Positions 1 through 11,392 are shown, counted from the stretch's first letter. The stretch is 64,000 bases of DNA from Dichetophora obliterata (GCA_963920525.1 OY986438.1:193174962-193238961); one strand, 5' to 3'. Notes: generated by a model from the letters alone, not told the origin. Translations and numbers: made by a program.

Positions 1-690
1 CAAGTATTACAAAAAGTCTCTAAACTCTACAAAAATTAAAGAACTAAAAAAGTTTTTACTACTTTCATTAATAAAAAAAATAACTTTCGGTAACTTGAGA
101 CACGTAGAATTTTATCTGAGCAAATATAATTAAAGTCATGGTAGCACCAAAGTTCAAATATATCTATACCAAAATGTAAACGTATAATAAAACGTGTCAA
201 CAAAAAAAAACTTGCAGCAAGCGCTGCATTTGAAAGCGTTGTATAAATGATTTTTGTTTACTTTAAGCATACATTAAAACTTGCAGCGAAAGTGTTAACA
301 GAATGAAAAAAAGGTAGCGCAAACGAAAAACTATTTGTATAAAAATGCATTTTGATGAAAGTTTTAAGGTGTTTCTTTTTAACTTTTTTTTTTGCATTTT
401 AACTTAAAATATGAACAGTTTTAAAACTTTTAATTAAAAAAGTTCTAAATATCTATGAAAAACTCCAGTTTAAATGACGTGCATGAAAAGTCAGATGCCT
501 TAAAATGAATATTTTAATGAAAATTCTAATTACGGACTATGTGTTTATAAATGCGTTGTATGGGTTACATTAACACCTCACCAAATGTAAAACTTTTAGC
601 GAACTTTTGATTAAAACTAATGACATATGCTTAGACTAGTCAGCTACTATAACAGAATAAGCAGCAACGTAAAGTGCATGATATTGCATA
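1..690. other. AT-rich DNA, nothing recognised
   Basis: No open frame of interest is present on either strand. A short sequence around AAACTTGCAGC occurs twice, near 209 and 278, but I see no element boundaries. Confidence 0.5.
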
Positions 691-2115
691 TTCCGTAATT
701 ATAAACAGTGAATTTATTTTGACACTTAACATAAAAAACTAACTACATTATTTGATTTATAGTTGTTTTCCAAGTTAAACAATTTTGCCAAATGAAATGC
801 GTAAGCCGTAATTAGAAACAATGCTTCTTTTGTTGGGCTCCATCAAAAACTGACTGCCAAACTAAAGTTTTTTTGTGTAAATAACTAAATTAAATATGCC
901 GTAATTAAAAACAATACTTCCTCTGCTGGACACGAGCAAAAATTGACTGCCAAAAGAAAATTTTTGTGTGTTTATAATTGTTTAATGAATTTATATTGAA
1001 TTATATATATATGCCGTAATTAAAAACAAAACCAAACTTGTTTTTTTATACAAATTTTACGTTTTATAAAATTTGCATTGAAAAGTTGTGTATGCCGTAA
1101 TAAGAAACCATGCCGTTTTGTGTTATGGTAATTCGAAAATAATGACAAAATCTAGTTGTTTTTTTTTTTGACAATTTATAAAATTTTTTTAACTGCTTTT
1201 CGTGGGTTTATAACTGTTCAAATGGACTTTAAGTGAACTATAAATATGCTGTATTTAAAAACAAGGCTAATTTTGTTGGGCACTATCAAAATATGACTGT
1301 TAAACTAGATTTTTTTTGTGTTTTTAAAAGTTTGGTAAGGTTTCAACTAAATTACATATGCCGTAATTAAAAACAATACTTCATCTGTTGGACACCAGCA
1401 AAAACTTACTGCCAAAATAAAATTTTTGTGTGCTTATAATTGTTTAAATGAATTTATATTAAATTATATATATATATCTATGCCGTTATTAAAAACAAAA
1501 CATTTCTTGTAACGTACGGCAAAGAACTAGGCACCAAATTTGATTTTTTATACAAATTTTGCGTTTTATAAAATTTGCCATGAAAAGTAGAGTATGCCGT
1601 AATAAGAAACCATGTGGTTGAGTGCTATTTTCATTCGAATATAATGACAAAATCTAATGTTTTTTTGACAATTTATGTTGACTTTAAGTGAACTATAAAT
1701 ATGCCGTAATTAAAAACAAAGGTAATCTTGTTGGGCACCATCAAAAACTGACTGCCAAACTAGATTTTTCTCGTAACGTACTGCAAAGAACTAGGCACCA
1801 AACTTGATTTTTTTTTTTATATAAATTTTACGTTTTATAAAATTTGCCTTGAAAAGTTGTGTATGCCGTAATAAGAAACCAGTGTTATGTTCATTCGCAA
1901 ATGACAGAATCTATAGGTTTTTTTTACAATTTATAAAATTTTTTAAACTGCTTTTTGTAGGTTTAAACTGTTCAAATGAGCTTTAAGTGAACTATAAATA
2001 TGCCGTAATTAAAAACAATACATTTTTTGTTACATACAACAAATACCTAGCTCCGAAATTGAATTTTTACAAACTTGCTCATAGCATGACATATACCGCA
2101 ATTAAAAACAATGCA
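690..2115 (+). repeat. Satellite-like array based on ATGCCGTAATTAAAAACAA
   Basis: The core ATGCCGTAATTAAAAACAA, or a close variant, recurs about twelve times, at roughly 805, 896, 1011, 1092, 1246, 1358, 1480, 1594, 1701, 1863, 2000 and 2093. Spacing is irregular (80-160 bp). The text after each core falls into a few types: 'TTGTTGGGCACCATCAAAA', 'CTGGACACGAGCAAAAA', 'AATAAGAAACCATG' and 'ACAAATTTTACG'. The types repeat in the same order about 455-500 bp apart (896/1358, 1011/1480, 1092/1594, 1246/1701), so this is a degenerate higher-order repeat. It has no coding potential. Confidence 0.75.
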
Positions 2116-2965
2116 GTTTCGATATCGTAACATCAAAAACCAACAATCAATCATAACATTTTTGGAGTTTCAAATGAATTTTTTAACAGCTTCAACAGTT
2201 CTAAGCAATTTGAATTAAACTTTCATTAAAATTAATGTTCCAAGAGTACTCAGTTTGTATCTTGAAATCGATGCGTGCAGTAATCGAAAGCATCTAACAT
2301 AAAATTTTTTAAATTTCTAATGTAGTTCTCAACAGTTTTAAACAATTTAAATAAACTTGCAACTTAATCAAGGTTGCAAGAGTATTTAGTTTCGATTTCA
2401 ATTAATTTTTTTTCTTTTGATTTATTAAAAATAACATGCTTTTCCTGTTGCCTAGTGTAAAGTGTGCACGTGTAACGCCACTTTGCTTTTATTATAACTA
2501 GCTGCAAACAAATCCCATATAAGTTGCCAATGAATGAGTCGGTAATATTTTTACAAGTTTCGATATTATTTATTAGGTTTCTATCGGCTTAAGCACACAT
2601 CATCATTTTTTTTATTTTATTATCTAGCTCATTTAAAATTGTTGCAATACAAGGCGTTGTCATAAAAGCGATATGATAAGTGGGTTATTGACTCTTGAAT
2701 CTGACATTCCGACTGAATGTAATTTTCAGACAATGTTAATGCACCAACACATAAAAAACACAGTGAAACAAGACTACATTTCTTAAATTTTATTTATGAG
2801 TCGTTTCGTATAGAAAAGTTCATTTTTGGCAAAAATTATTTTCTGAGGACACTTTTTGAATCATTTAAAAATTTCTCAAAATCTAACTTTTTTTGTTTGA
2901 TAATGAGTAAAAATAGAGCTTCAAAGTGTTCTTGTGTTCACAATTGAGTTGAAACAAGCATAGCA
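2116..2965. other. AT-rich DNA, nothing recognised
   Basis: This stretch follows the satellite-like array. No coding region, inverted repeat or tandem repeat stands out. Confidence 0.4.
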
Positions 2966-2968
2966 AAA

Positions 2969-3085
2969 TTAGAGAAGATAGATGCATTTCGGAGAGACAG
3001 ACTGTCGAAACTGTCAAAACGAAGTTGACAGCTTATAGAAAATCTAAGACCGATGAAAAAGCGAAAATTGGCCGTATTCAGCAGA
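2969..3085 (+). repeat. Dispersed repeat shared with 37,109-37,230
   Basis: GCAAAATTAGA, the 20-mer ACTGTCAAAACGAAGTTGAC and GCAAAAATTGG-like text occur here and, in the same order, near 37.1-37.2 kb. At 37 kb the repeat has short terminal inverted repeats; here the ends are decayed. It is probably an old copy of the same short element. Confidence 0.5.
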
Positions 3086-3523
3086 GTCAAGTGTCGTGAA
3101 CTCTTATGATAGAAAAGTTCAAAATTATTTAATTTTATTATTATAATTATTTAATTATGTAAATAATGTAGTAGCAAAAGGTTTCTCACTCAAATTTAAA
3201 GCGTTCTTTCAGTGTTTGAGCGAATTTAAACACAAAATTCTGCTATCAAGAGCCGTTTTTCACTCGGCAATTCTATGAGTAATAATTGCTTTCGCCGCAA
3301 GTAGTTTGTTGATTACTCGGGTTGAAAGGAGACTTTCGTCAACCCCCTCATGAGGGCGCATAACCGACAAACTGGACCAACTCTTGACTCCGCTGAATGC
3401 GGCCATTGATTTTCTGTTGTTTTCATTCGCAAAACAGCGACTTTGACAATTTTGGATATAAGAAAGAGAACGCACACCGAAATGCATATACCTTCTCTAG
3501 TTATATCATGGAAACAAGAATTA

Positions 3524-3710
3524 TAAATTATACTTTTTTTCTTGGAACTGAGTTCACAAATTGTAAGAACTAAAGAGGGATAGTTTTAAAATTGCTTTTT
3601 TTAAATACATACTTTTAAAGCTTTAAATAACTGTAAATTGTACGTTTTTGTGTAGAAATGAGTTCACAAATGTACTAAAAAGGGAAAGTTGTAAGATTGT
3701 TTTTTTACGC
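3524..3710 (+). repeat. Diverged tandem duplication
   Basis: Two neighbouring units share TGAGTTCACAAAT..., an 'ACTAAA(G/A)AGGGA' stretch and 'ATTG(C/T)TTTTTT', about 115 bp apart. They are diverged and non-coding. Confidence 0.45.
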
Positions 3711-3799
3711 GTTATTTTAAAAATGAAATGAAAATATACACTTTAATGCATATAGCAATATTGTTGTAAAAAAAAATAAATATATAAATAGTACGACAT

Positions 3800-3990
3800 C
3801 CGATAATGCGACTGCTACCAGCAAATCGCTTACGAACCCTTTAGGCGATTCGTTTGCGAATCTTCCAGACGAATCGCTTTTATGGCCTCCTCTGCTTACA
3901 GTTGGCGAAACCCGGATGACTTCCAGATGATCTCGCCGGCGATTGTCTCATCTTCCAAGCGATTCGCTGGCGATTCTGAGGCGATAGAAT
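3800..3990. repeat. Cluster of GCGATTCG motifs in both orientations
   Basis: GCGATTCG/CGAATCGC recurs at least five times between 3,824 and 3,985, some copies inverted relative to others (for example ACGAATCGCTT and AAGCGATTCGCT). The stretch is more GC-rich than its surroundings. It may be the remains of a small palindromic element. An open frame at 3,882-4,091 lies over it and has no recognisable product. Confidence 0.4.
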
Positions 3991-4156
3991 ATGTTTCAAA
4001 TTTTTTTTTTGCGAACTCTTTTTTTTGGTTAAACGCAAGCACGAAAACAAAGTTTGTATATATTTTGTCGAAAAAAAGCTATAAAATATAAAAAACTAAA
4101 ATCTATGAAAAAAATATTTTTTCTAAGAATGTAGTCGTATGGGTATTGTAACTACA

Positions 4157-4575
4157 AACATTTTGGTGCATAAATCGTCATTGTAGGATGTATGGTTTGG
4201 GAGATATGACGAACAAGCCAGATGTTTTGGCCTACTATAACTCCAAAAAGTGTTCTACAACTCCTAAACTAGGAGAGAGCAAAACAAAATTCGACAAAGA
4301 CGTAACCCGCCTTAAGAACGATGCTATGGTGATAACTTTAATGCATGAAACGTCCTTGTCTGATGTGTAATTTGGATTTTATGGCCAATTTTATGTCGAA
4401 AAACCAAAAAAATTCACCAAAAAGGACATGAAAATAATGTGTAATATTATTTTTACAGTTCTTACAAAGATGCAGTCTTGTAGGCAGAGGCTTAACAAAC
4501 ATTTTGGTGCACAAATCGTCCTTGTAGGATGTATGGTTTGGGAGTTATGACGAAAAACCACATGTTTTAACCCTT
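4157..4575 (+). repeat. Direct repeat of about 80 bp, 341 bp apart
   Basis: ATTTTGGTGCATAAATCGTC followed by TGTAGGATGTATGGTTTGGG begins at 4,159 and recurs with few changes at 4,500. Each copy is followed by a TATGACGAA...ATGTTTT stretch. The 341-bp spacing suggests a degenerate tandem repeat. A 60-codon frame (4,188-4,370) starts inside the first unit and is probably fortuitous. Confidence 0.5.
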
Positions 4576-5246
4576 TCCGACCTAACGCTAAGCTACTGAG
4601 AATTTTTTAAGTTTTTTGGAGTAAATGGCTAAATTTTAATATTTTCATATCCTTCAAGGATTTTCGAGAACCGAAAATTTGTACTGAAACTAATTTTTTT
4701 TAACCAAATAACCTCCAATCATTTGAAATTTATATTATGAAATATATTATTTTTTAGTTCAAATGTGTTACTTCACTTAAATTTCGGTACTAGTATTTTA
4801 GTAAATGAAAAACCATTTAACTTCCGCGGCTCATTGAAAAAATAAATAAATGTGAAGCGAGAATTTCATGAAAATCTAAGAAACGTCAAAACGAACAGCG
4901 AAAAAATATGAGAAGCAAACATAAACAATAATTAGCGCAATCGATACATGTAACTTTGTTTAACATTAGTAAAATAGAAGTGAAGATATTCAAAATTAAA
5001 ATTACCCGCACAATTCTGCGTCCACGGTCGGAAAAGGTTATGAGTGAAGCTGAATATTTTTTTTATTTTCAAATTATGGCAACGCTGCTGCGGATTGCAC
5101 TTCCTTTAATTAAAAAAACACTGCAACAACACTGGAAAAGCTAATGAAATAGAGCAAAATAAGAGATAGAATTTAAGAAAGAGCAGCAAAAAAGAGCAAA
5201 AAGGGAATTTTTAAAACATTTTAGAGAGAATAGGGGCGTTCACATT
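4576..5246. other. AT-rich DNA, nothing recognised
   Basis: There is a short open frame at 4,956-5,144 with no recognisable motif. No element ends were found. Confidence 0.4.
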
Positions 5247-6265
5247 AGGGCTGTTCACATTACAAATCGCTCATCAAATCGATCATCAACTGATTTGACA
5301 AAGGATTTGACCAACCGAATTTGTGTGGATTTGATGGCAATTTGACGAGTCAAAAACGAACACTGTGTAGCAAAAGAAGGAGCGGAAGAAATTAATAACA
5401 AAATAATAATAAAAAACTGTTGCAAATAATTCTGTGGTCACAAGGAATAATGACTAAACTCAAAATATCGTAAAAAAGCAATATGGAATTTACTTTATTT
5501 CCAATTTTTGGAAGTATGCAAATATCCATTTTTAACCCAGAATTGATCATCACTTATGTGTACACATATTTTGTTTGTAACGGTTCATATATTTAAAAAA
5601 AAATGGGTCGTAGTTCGTGCAATTAAAATATCGTTATTTACGACACTTTGAGTTTAGTCGTTATTCCTTGTGACCACAGAATTTATGATTTATAAAATAA
5701 TTTCTTCTTCTTCCAATACGATTTTAATAACAAGTGGTATTAAAAATTTTCCTTCATCGCGATGTGCTTACTTCGGTGTTCAAGATAAAATAAAATTTGA
5801 CGGAAAATTTGATGATCAATTGACAAATTATTTGATGAGCGGTTTGAAATGTGTACAGACATATTGATCAAATCGCTCATCAAATAATTAGACAAACGAT
5901 TTGACCAACAGAAATATATATGGATTTAATAGCGATTTGACGAGTCTGACCACTCATCAAATCGTTTGTCAAATAATTTGATCAAAATCAAAATTTTTTG
6001 ATTTTTCTGCAGATTTGACGAGCGATTTGGACAATGTGAACACTTGTCAAATTGTGTAGAACGACTTTGTCAGTTTAAAATGATCTCAACCTGAGCACAT
6101 TGTGGCAAAAGAAGGAACGGAAAATAATAAGAAAATAGTAATAAATAACTGTGGCATATAAGTTACAATAATTTCTAAAATAATTTGTTATTTTTCCAAT
6201 ATAATTTTAATAACAAAAGCTACTTAAAATTTTCCGACATCGTAATGTGATTACATCGGTGTTCA
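5247..6265. mobile_element. MITE-A copy 1: composite, decayed short inverted-repeat element
   Basis: The left end GGGCTGTTCACATTACAAATC is nearly the same as the end of the cleaner copy at 11,542-12,120. The inside is made of CTCATCAAATC/GATTTGATGAG, GATTTGAC and 'CGCGATGTGCTTAC' segments in both orientations. A second, more diverged body follows from about 5,860, so two copies seem fused. It has no coding capacity. A different element (5,432-5,679) interrupts it. Confidence 0.7.
5432..5679. mobile_element. MITE-B: 248-bp inverted-repeat element nested in MITE-A
   Basis: The ends are CTGTGGTCACAAGGAATAA... and the inverse ...TTATTCCTTGTGACCACAG. The terminal inverted repeats run about 43 bp with about three mismatches. 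AATT flanks both sides (5,428-5,431 and 5,680-5,683). Removing the element plus one AATT restores the sequence seen at the same place in the MITE-A copy near 11.8 kb. This gives a filled site and an empty site in one window. It has no transposase and is non-autonomous. Confidence 0.85.
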
Positions 6266-6279
6266 CACTGATGCCAATT

Positions 6280-6605
6280 TGGTGCTTTTTACACCAGATT
6301 TGGTGCGTTTTGAAAATTTTGGCGGTAGAAAAATTAGGTTTGGTGCCGCCTGGTGCATTTTTTTGTGCTTTCCTTTAATTGCGGAGGCATCAAATGTGCC
6401 TTTGTTTGTGCCTTAATATTTAATGTAAATTGAACTCAAGATGTGTTTTAATGGTACAAGTATATAAAAACATTAGTAACTTTTTTGTGCCAGATGCGGT
6501 AAATTAGATTAATTTAAGTATTTTACATTTGTATAAACCTTCAAAACAGGCAGTATAACATAACATAAGAGGCAGTATAGCATAACATAACAGGGAGTAT
6601 AGAAA
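6280..6605 (+). repeat. Short repeats: TTTGGTGC series and 27-bp GGCAGTATA repeat
   Basis: TTTGGTGC or TTGGTGCC appears about four times between 6,290 and 6,360. At 6,548-6,603 a unit of about 27 bp (GGCAGTATAACATAACATAA) is repeated two to three times. Both are simple, non-coding repeats. Confidence 0.5.
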
Positions 6606-7006
6606 ATAATTTAGTTTTCTAATTTAATTCGTAGTTTTATATATTTATATTAGTATATATATTTATATAATATATAGAAATTTTTTTATGCCTATACTCT
6701 TTTTTAAATAAAAATAAATACGCAAAGTTTCAATAAGATGTCTCTTTTCTTTCTTAAAAAAATTTTTATTTTAAAAATTTAATTTTTTTAAAAATCCAGG
6801 AGTGTACTTCGCCCTTAATAAAAATAAAAAATAAAATACAACAAATAAAAAATAAATGTTTTTGCGTGGGCCGTAAACTGCAATTATTCTCCTAATAAAT
6901 CTGGAGCATTTTTGAGGAAAAATCGCAATTTTTTCGCTTTTTTTGTGGATTTTAGAATTGCAAAATTGGCAACAAATGTTACTGAAAAGTCGTAAATTAA
7001 GCAAGA

Positions 7007-7905
7007 TTACGTGCTCGGATGAAGAAGCAATTCTATTTCTTGTGATTTAAAACCGAGAAGCCATGACTTAGCTTGCTTTAAAAAGGTATTTTGCAATTCC
7101 AAACACTTAATTGATGATGGAAGTCTGTTAAATAGTCTACGGGACAGTATTGGAAAATTGTTTCTATAAGCAAGCAGTCGTGCGAAAAGAGGGAACTGCA
7201 ACATTACCGACATGTCTTAAATTATACGGCGATACTAAGTTGTTTTGTGAAAGCTGCTTAGCAGAGAAGAATTGTTTAAGTACTTTTAAATAAAATAGAT
7301 GGCGAACGGGTAAAATTTGAAGTGATTTAAAAAGCTCATGACTAGGACAACTATTGCCGACATTGCAGATTTTACGAATGATATTTTTTTGTAGGACTAA
7401 TAATGGCTTTATTTTATTAGCATACGAGCCACCCCAGAAATACCATAATTAAGTTTTGAATGGAAAAGACCAAAGTAAAACACTTTAAGAAGATTGGAGC
7501 AGCAAAATTTTTTAAGCATAAAGAATCTTCTTAAAATTGAGCGAAAACAAATTTTCAAATAATTGGTACGCTCACGCCAATTCATATTGTTATCTATTAT
7601 GACACCCAAGTATCTAAACTGGTTGACAGTTTCAATTTTAAAACAACAGTCGCTACATTGTTTACTTTCTTCGTAAGTTGTTGACGAATTAACGCACAGA
7701 CTGAATTTTTGACAATGAGGGGAATGATAAACAATGTCTGCACTTGGAGAGACTGGATTAGAAAGGTTAACAAACATAAGCTTCGTCTTATTACTAATTA
7801 TTAATTTATGTTTTGCAAACCATTCTCTTAAAGTATGTATATCACTATTTATGTAACAGATAAGATCGAACTGGGAGCTTGTCTGATACGTTAGTCTGCG
7901 GACAG
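7007..7905 (-). pseudogene. LINE (jockey/CR1-like) reverse transcriptase, 3' fragment
   Basis: This is the C-terminal part of a non-LTR retrotransposon polymerase. Reading on the minus strand from about 7,905, one frame gives the thumb-region signature: 'LREWFAKHKLIISNKTKLMF', then 'FRYLGVIIDNNMNW', then 'LFHSKLNYGIS'. After a frameshift near 7,410, further family-like text follows ('IRKICNVGN', 'SHELFKSLQILPV'). The tail 'RRLFNRLPSSIK' is in yet another frame (7,007-7,213). The palm with its catalytic YxDD is absent, so the copy is 5'-truncated and has several frameshifts. The clade is inferred from motif spelling only. Confidence 0.8.
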
Positions 7906-8100
7906 AGTAATCGCTGAAGCAGGCAGGCAGGCAGGCAGGTTTGCTTACTTGTTCCAGTGCGAGAAAACTCGCTTCATACGATTTCATATAAACCTGCTCG
8001 AAGTGTGCAGAGTGGAAGCAGGCAGGTCAGATCAGATCAGGTTGTTGCGAGAAACCAGGCTGGCGCAGGTTTCTCGCAACTGAATTTGTTCTTTTTTTGT
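7906..8100. repeat. AGGC microsatellite and 13-bp perfect inverted repeat
   Basis: AGGC is repeated five times at 7,919-7,938. At 8,044-8,056 GTTGCGAGAAACC is answered by its exact inverse GGTTTCTCGCAAC at 8,068-8,080, leaving an 11-base loop. CAGGCAGG and GATCAGATCAG repeats lie between. The stretch is GC-richer than its surroundings. Its function is unknown. Confidence 0.6.
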
Positions 8101-8544
8101 TGTTTTTTTGTAATTTTTCAAGGAAAATGCGTTTTTTTTATTATCTTTAGAATTCAAAACCAATTACAACAAAAACATTCAACAACAACAACGCGCTGAA
8201 CGAAGCAAACATTAACAGCAGCGACCGCGCACATGTTTAATGAGTGTTAGGCTGCGTTCATAGTAAACGCTTTTAGCTTAGCCGAGAGGTTTAGCTGAAA
8301 AACGCTTTGTGTATAATCATAAGGAAAAAGCTCAAAGTGTTCTTAGTGCCAGCAGAAAGCTAGCATAAAGCTTATTTTCAAATGCTTTTCAGCGCTTATA
8401 TCTCCATCTCGCTTGCTCACACAGAAAAATAATTTTGTTTTTTATGCTTTGTTGTAGAGCATTTTTAAAATGCTATTCGGCACTTGTTTATTTATTTTGC
8501 CTGTTAACAATATTTTCGTTGATTTTGTTTTATTTGTTGGACGA
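8101..8544. other. Intergenic stretch, no gene seen
   Basis: AAAACATTCAACAACAACAAC-type and AAGCTTA/TAAGCTT-like words are present around 8,170-8,400 (for example TTTAGCTTAG, AAAGCTTATTT). No boundaries or protein were recognised. The missing left end of the neighbouring piggyBac may once have lain here, but no CCC-TTAA end was found. Confidence 0.35.
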
Positions 8545-9655
8545 AAATATTTATCTATACACAAGCCATGAATTTGACTTTCTATTTTTGATTTGATATT
8601 CAACTATGTAAAACAAATGATAAAAGATTCGATGAAACCATGTTTTTGGATTTGATTTTAATCGTGTACCTTCCGAGGAACGAATCTGCCAGATCGGCGC
8701 CTCCCATGAACTTGTTGTAGTTTTTAATGATGGCAGGGCAATCAACATCTATCAAACCTTGCATTTTTTTCTCGTGTTTGAGACTTAGAAATAGGCTGTT
8801 CTCCAATGAAGTTTGATGCAACAGTAATTTTTTTGTGTTTTTCCACGCAACTATTGATATGTCAATATCATCGATATTACCAACCATTTCATGTAAAGAG
8901 CCGCAAATCATTGATTTCCAATATTTATTTTCTGGTAGCTTACAATACGTATACGACTTTTTCTTAGAGTTCCTAGGCTTAAGATTCCTAAACATTTATA
9001 AAATTTATATGCATATAAAACTTCAACTGAAGAAAATATTTGTTCTATTTTTTCTACATACCTTTACTATACAGTTCGTATGTCAAAGGGGTTGAGGTGT
9101 AGTAGTTGTCGAAATGTAATAAATATGGTGAGAAATATTTCGAATTAAGTGAATAACTACATTAGAACTTGCGCCTAAAGTTTTTTCGGAGTATAACCTA
9201 AAACGATCATTTTCCTGACATTGCAAAAAACTTATAAATTTTATGATAATATATCATATATGATATGGAATTTTTTAAATACCTTGACGCACAAGATATC
9301 ATATATGACATATAGAATTTTACTCAAGGATTTCTTTAATTAAATGTAAGTTTTTAAGTTACAACAATTTCTTATAACTTAATTATTATAAATTATATTT
9401 ATTTTCATAAAAATATTGCAGATACCTCTTTTAAGTTTTAATCTAAGCAAAAAATTATAAGTTTTACTAGCTCTTTGAAAGCTTGTGTACAGTAGACTTG
9501 CTAATTTTTAACTATTATGTGAAATATAACGAGATTTGGCTTTAACGAATAATGTACAAAAGAGAAGAAACAAGTTAAATTTTTTTTGTATTTCAAAGTA
9601 GTTGGATCATAAAGTCAACATATCATAAATATCATATATACGGTGCAATAAAGGG
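8545..9655 (-). mobile_element. piggyBac element, internally decayed, one end preserved
   Basis: A piggyBac-family transposase remnant lies at 8,551-8,995 (minus). To its right the sequence ends ...CGGTGCAATAAAGGG followed directly by TTAA (9,656-9,659). That is the expected form: an end reading CCCTTTATTGCACCG inward, next to a TTAA target. Subterminal TATCATATATGATAT-type palindromes occur at 9,248-9,310 and 9,620-9,640. The matching left end was not found. Only about 650 bp separate the surviving coding part from the right end, so the 5' half of the transposase is mostly lost. Confidence 0.75.
8551..8995 (-). pseudogene. piggyBac transposase C-terminal fragment, frameshifted
   Basis: The product would cut and paste DNA at TTAA. 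Frame 1 (8,995 to about 8,640) contains 'VDCPAIIKNYNKFMGGADLA', the family's V-CP-I--YN--MGG-D signature. Its D corresponds to the third catalytic aspartate. About 15 residues later the reading shifts to a second frame (8,551-8,650), where 'WFHRIFYHLF' and 'NSWLVYR' match the family's W--R-FFHL---NAW--YR segment. Upstream catalytic aspartates are not present in an open frame. It cannot encode an active enzyme. Confidence 0.82.
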
Positions 9656-9659
9656 TTAA

Positions 9660-11300
9660 GGGAAAATTTCCCAAAAACCCACATAAATGAAGAGCAATTC
9701 TGTCAATTAGATCATGTGGCAACACTACAGCGCAACGTAACTGAAGCAAGAACAAATACGAAGAAAAGAGCACAACAGCGAAGAGAAGAAAATGACAGTA
9801 AAGGAAGCAGCAAAAATAAAGCAGCGCCCTTTTTCAACACAATTCCAATAAAAAAAGAAACGAAGTTACTACATATTGGCTTGATTTTTTGTTTTCAAAA
9901 ACATGTTATAAAAAATTCAATGAAAAAAAAATTAAAAAATTTACCTGTTCTGGAAGAGCGCACAAAATCTGCAAAATATTCCACAGTAGAGTAAGAAAAT
10001 AACAAAGGTATGTATAGGCGCCAAAATATGTGCGGTATGGAACAGAATAAAAACCAGGTAATATTTATGCTCGACAAGCTTTTTTTTGTTTATTTAGTTT
10101 ATTTATGATTTTGTTTAGCACAGCAAATAATTTATCATACTTTTTAAACTTTCACTTTGCATTGATTTTCTACTTATTCACTTTGCTACTTTAATTTCTA
10201 AAATTATGCTGCATTGCTTAAATTTTCAATGGTTTGGCTTTATTGTTGTTGTTGTTGTTTATTTGTTTTATTTATTGGATTTTTAGTAGAACTTGGCAAA
10301 TTAATTGTTGTTTTTGTGCTGTCAACAAATTGTTTTTTGTTTTTTTTTTTTATTATTGTTTGGCAAATTTTCTTATATATATTTTACTTTGCACATTAGA
10401 TAAATCTAAGCCAAAATAAATGAACATTTTTAACAACTTATATTTGCATACACACATTCGCACGAACAACTGCATGGAGCTCACACAAACACGGGAAAAA
10501 CTTATGAAAACGCGCGCACCTAAAATTGTCACAACACTGCGTTTGGAGCCTCGCCTATTTTATTTTTCGTTTACTTTTCTTTTTGCAATTTTTCGAACTT
10601 CGGTTTAGTTATGAATTTTCTTTGCACGTTCTATTTAGTCCTTTTATAAGCCAGTTGCTGGTGTTAATTATGCAAATTAGTTAAGCGATAATCAAATTTT
10701 AACTTTATTAAGTTGAAAATCAATCCAAGAAAACTACACTGTAAATAATTTACTGCTTTTCCTTGCTCCAGATTTTGTTTTCGACCGCGAATGATTACGC
10801 ACACAACTTGACACTTTCACGATTCAACGTTTACTACAAAACGTCAGCGCTGTTTGCTCGTTCTCTGGCTAGTTTTTTCGCGTGCGTTCGCGCTCTCTCT
10901 ATCTCTGTTCTTTTCTCTCGCATTAAAACTTCCAATTTCCCCTTCCAGTATGTTGAGGAAATTTCTCATTATTTTGACATTTCAAAATGGTGGCGGGAAA
11001 TTATTTATGTTTTTTGTTTTTCTCAATCTCTGTTGTGTTTTCATTATTTTCTGGTATGCTCTTTTGGCTGTGATTCGTTGGTTTTGTTTTCATTTTGTCT
11101 TTTATTGTTGTGTGCAGTGTTGTAGCTCTTGTTTGCTTTGCTTGAGTACAAAGTACAGTAGGGTTTTCCTAGTGTTAAAAAGCGTTCGGAAATTTTGGTG
11201 TTAATAGTGTAAGATTTCGTTAGATTTTGTGGCATGATTGCGATTACCGGGGCGCCTAGATCTCAAAATGCAGTTTTGAAGTACTCATTGAGAAAATAAG
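9660..11300. other. Intergenic stretch, possibly with a promoter-like patch
   Basis: Several overlapping short frames exist (9,716-9,994; 10,214-10,419; 10,763-11,204) but none resembles a known protein. The 10,840-10,930 part is GC-richer and holds GCGTGCGTTCGCGCTCTCTCTATCTCTG-like text with CT-runs that could bind a GAGA-type factor. This is the only place that feels like fly promoter DNA. I cannot show a transcript. Confidence 0.3.
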
Positions 11301-11311
11301 ATTCACTGAAA

Positions 11312-11392
11312 GAATTATCGATGTATCTATTAGCTATCGAGTTATCGATTATCTGTCGATTTATCGATTAGCTATCGAGTTATTGATTTTTA
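11312..11392. promoter_or_regulatory. Cluster of TATCGA motifs (DRE/BEAF-like words)
   Basis: TATCGA occurs five times in about 65 bp (11,316, 11,335, 11,343, 11,362, 11,373), three of them as TATCGAT, plus one GTCGAT. TTAGCTATCGAGTTAT occurs twice, 38 bp apart, so part of the cluster is a tandem duplication. In flies TATCGATA is the DREF site and CGATA the BEAF-32 site. Whether these words bind anything here is inference, and a plain minisatellite is possible. Confidence 0.35.

Noticed and set aside
4568..4620. Left end of the piggyBac element (TTAACCCTTTCC)
   Set aside because: Only TTAACCCTTT agrees; the following bases differ from the right end, and the distance and intervening elements make it unlikely.
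7918..8100. Possible CRISPR-like or regulatory repeat (AGGC units and hairpin)
   Set aside because: Eukaryotic context, simple tetranucleotide repeat with no spacers. Only a microsatellite and a small hairpin are supported.
10763..11204. Overlapping frames of 116-120 codons rich in Leu, Phe and Cys
   Set aside because: They come from T-rich, CT-repeat DNA, overlap in two frames, and show no known domain.
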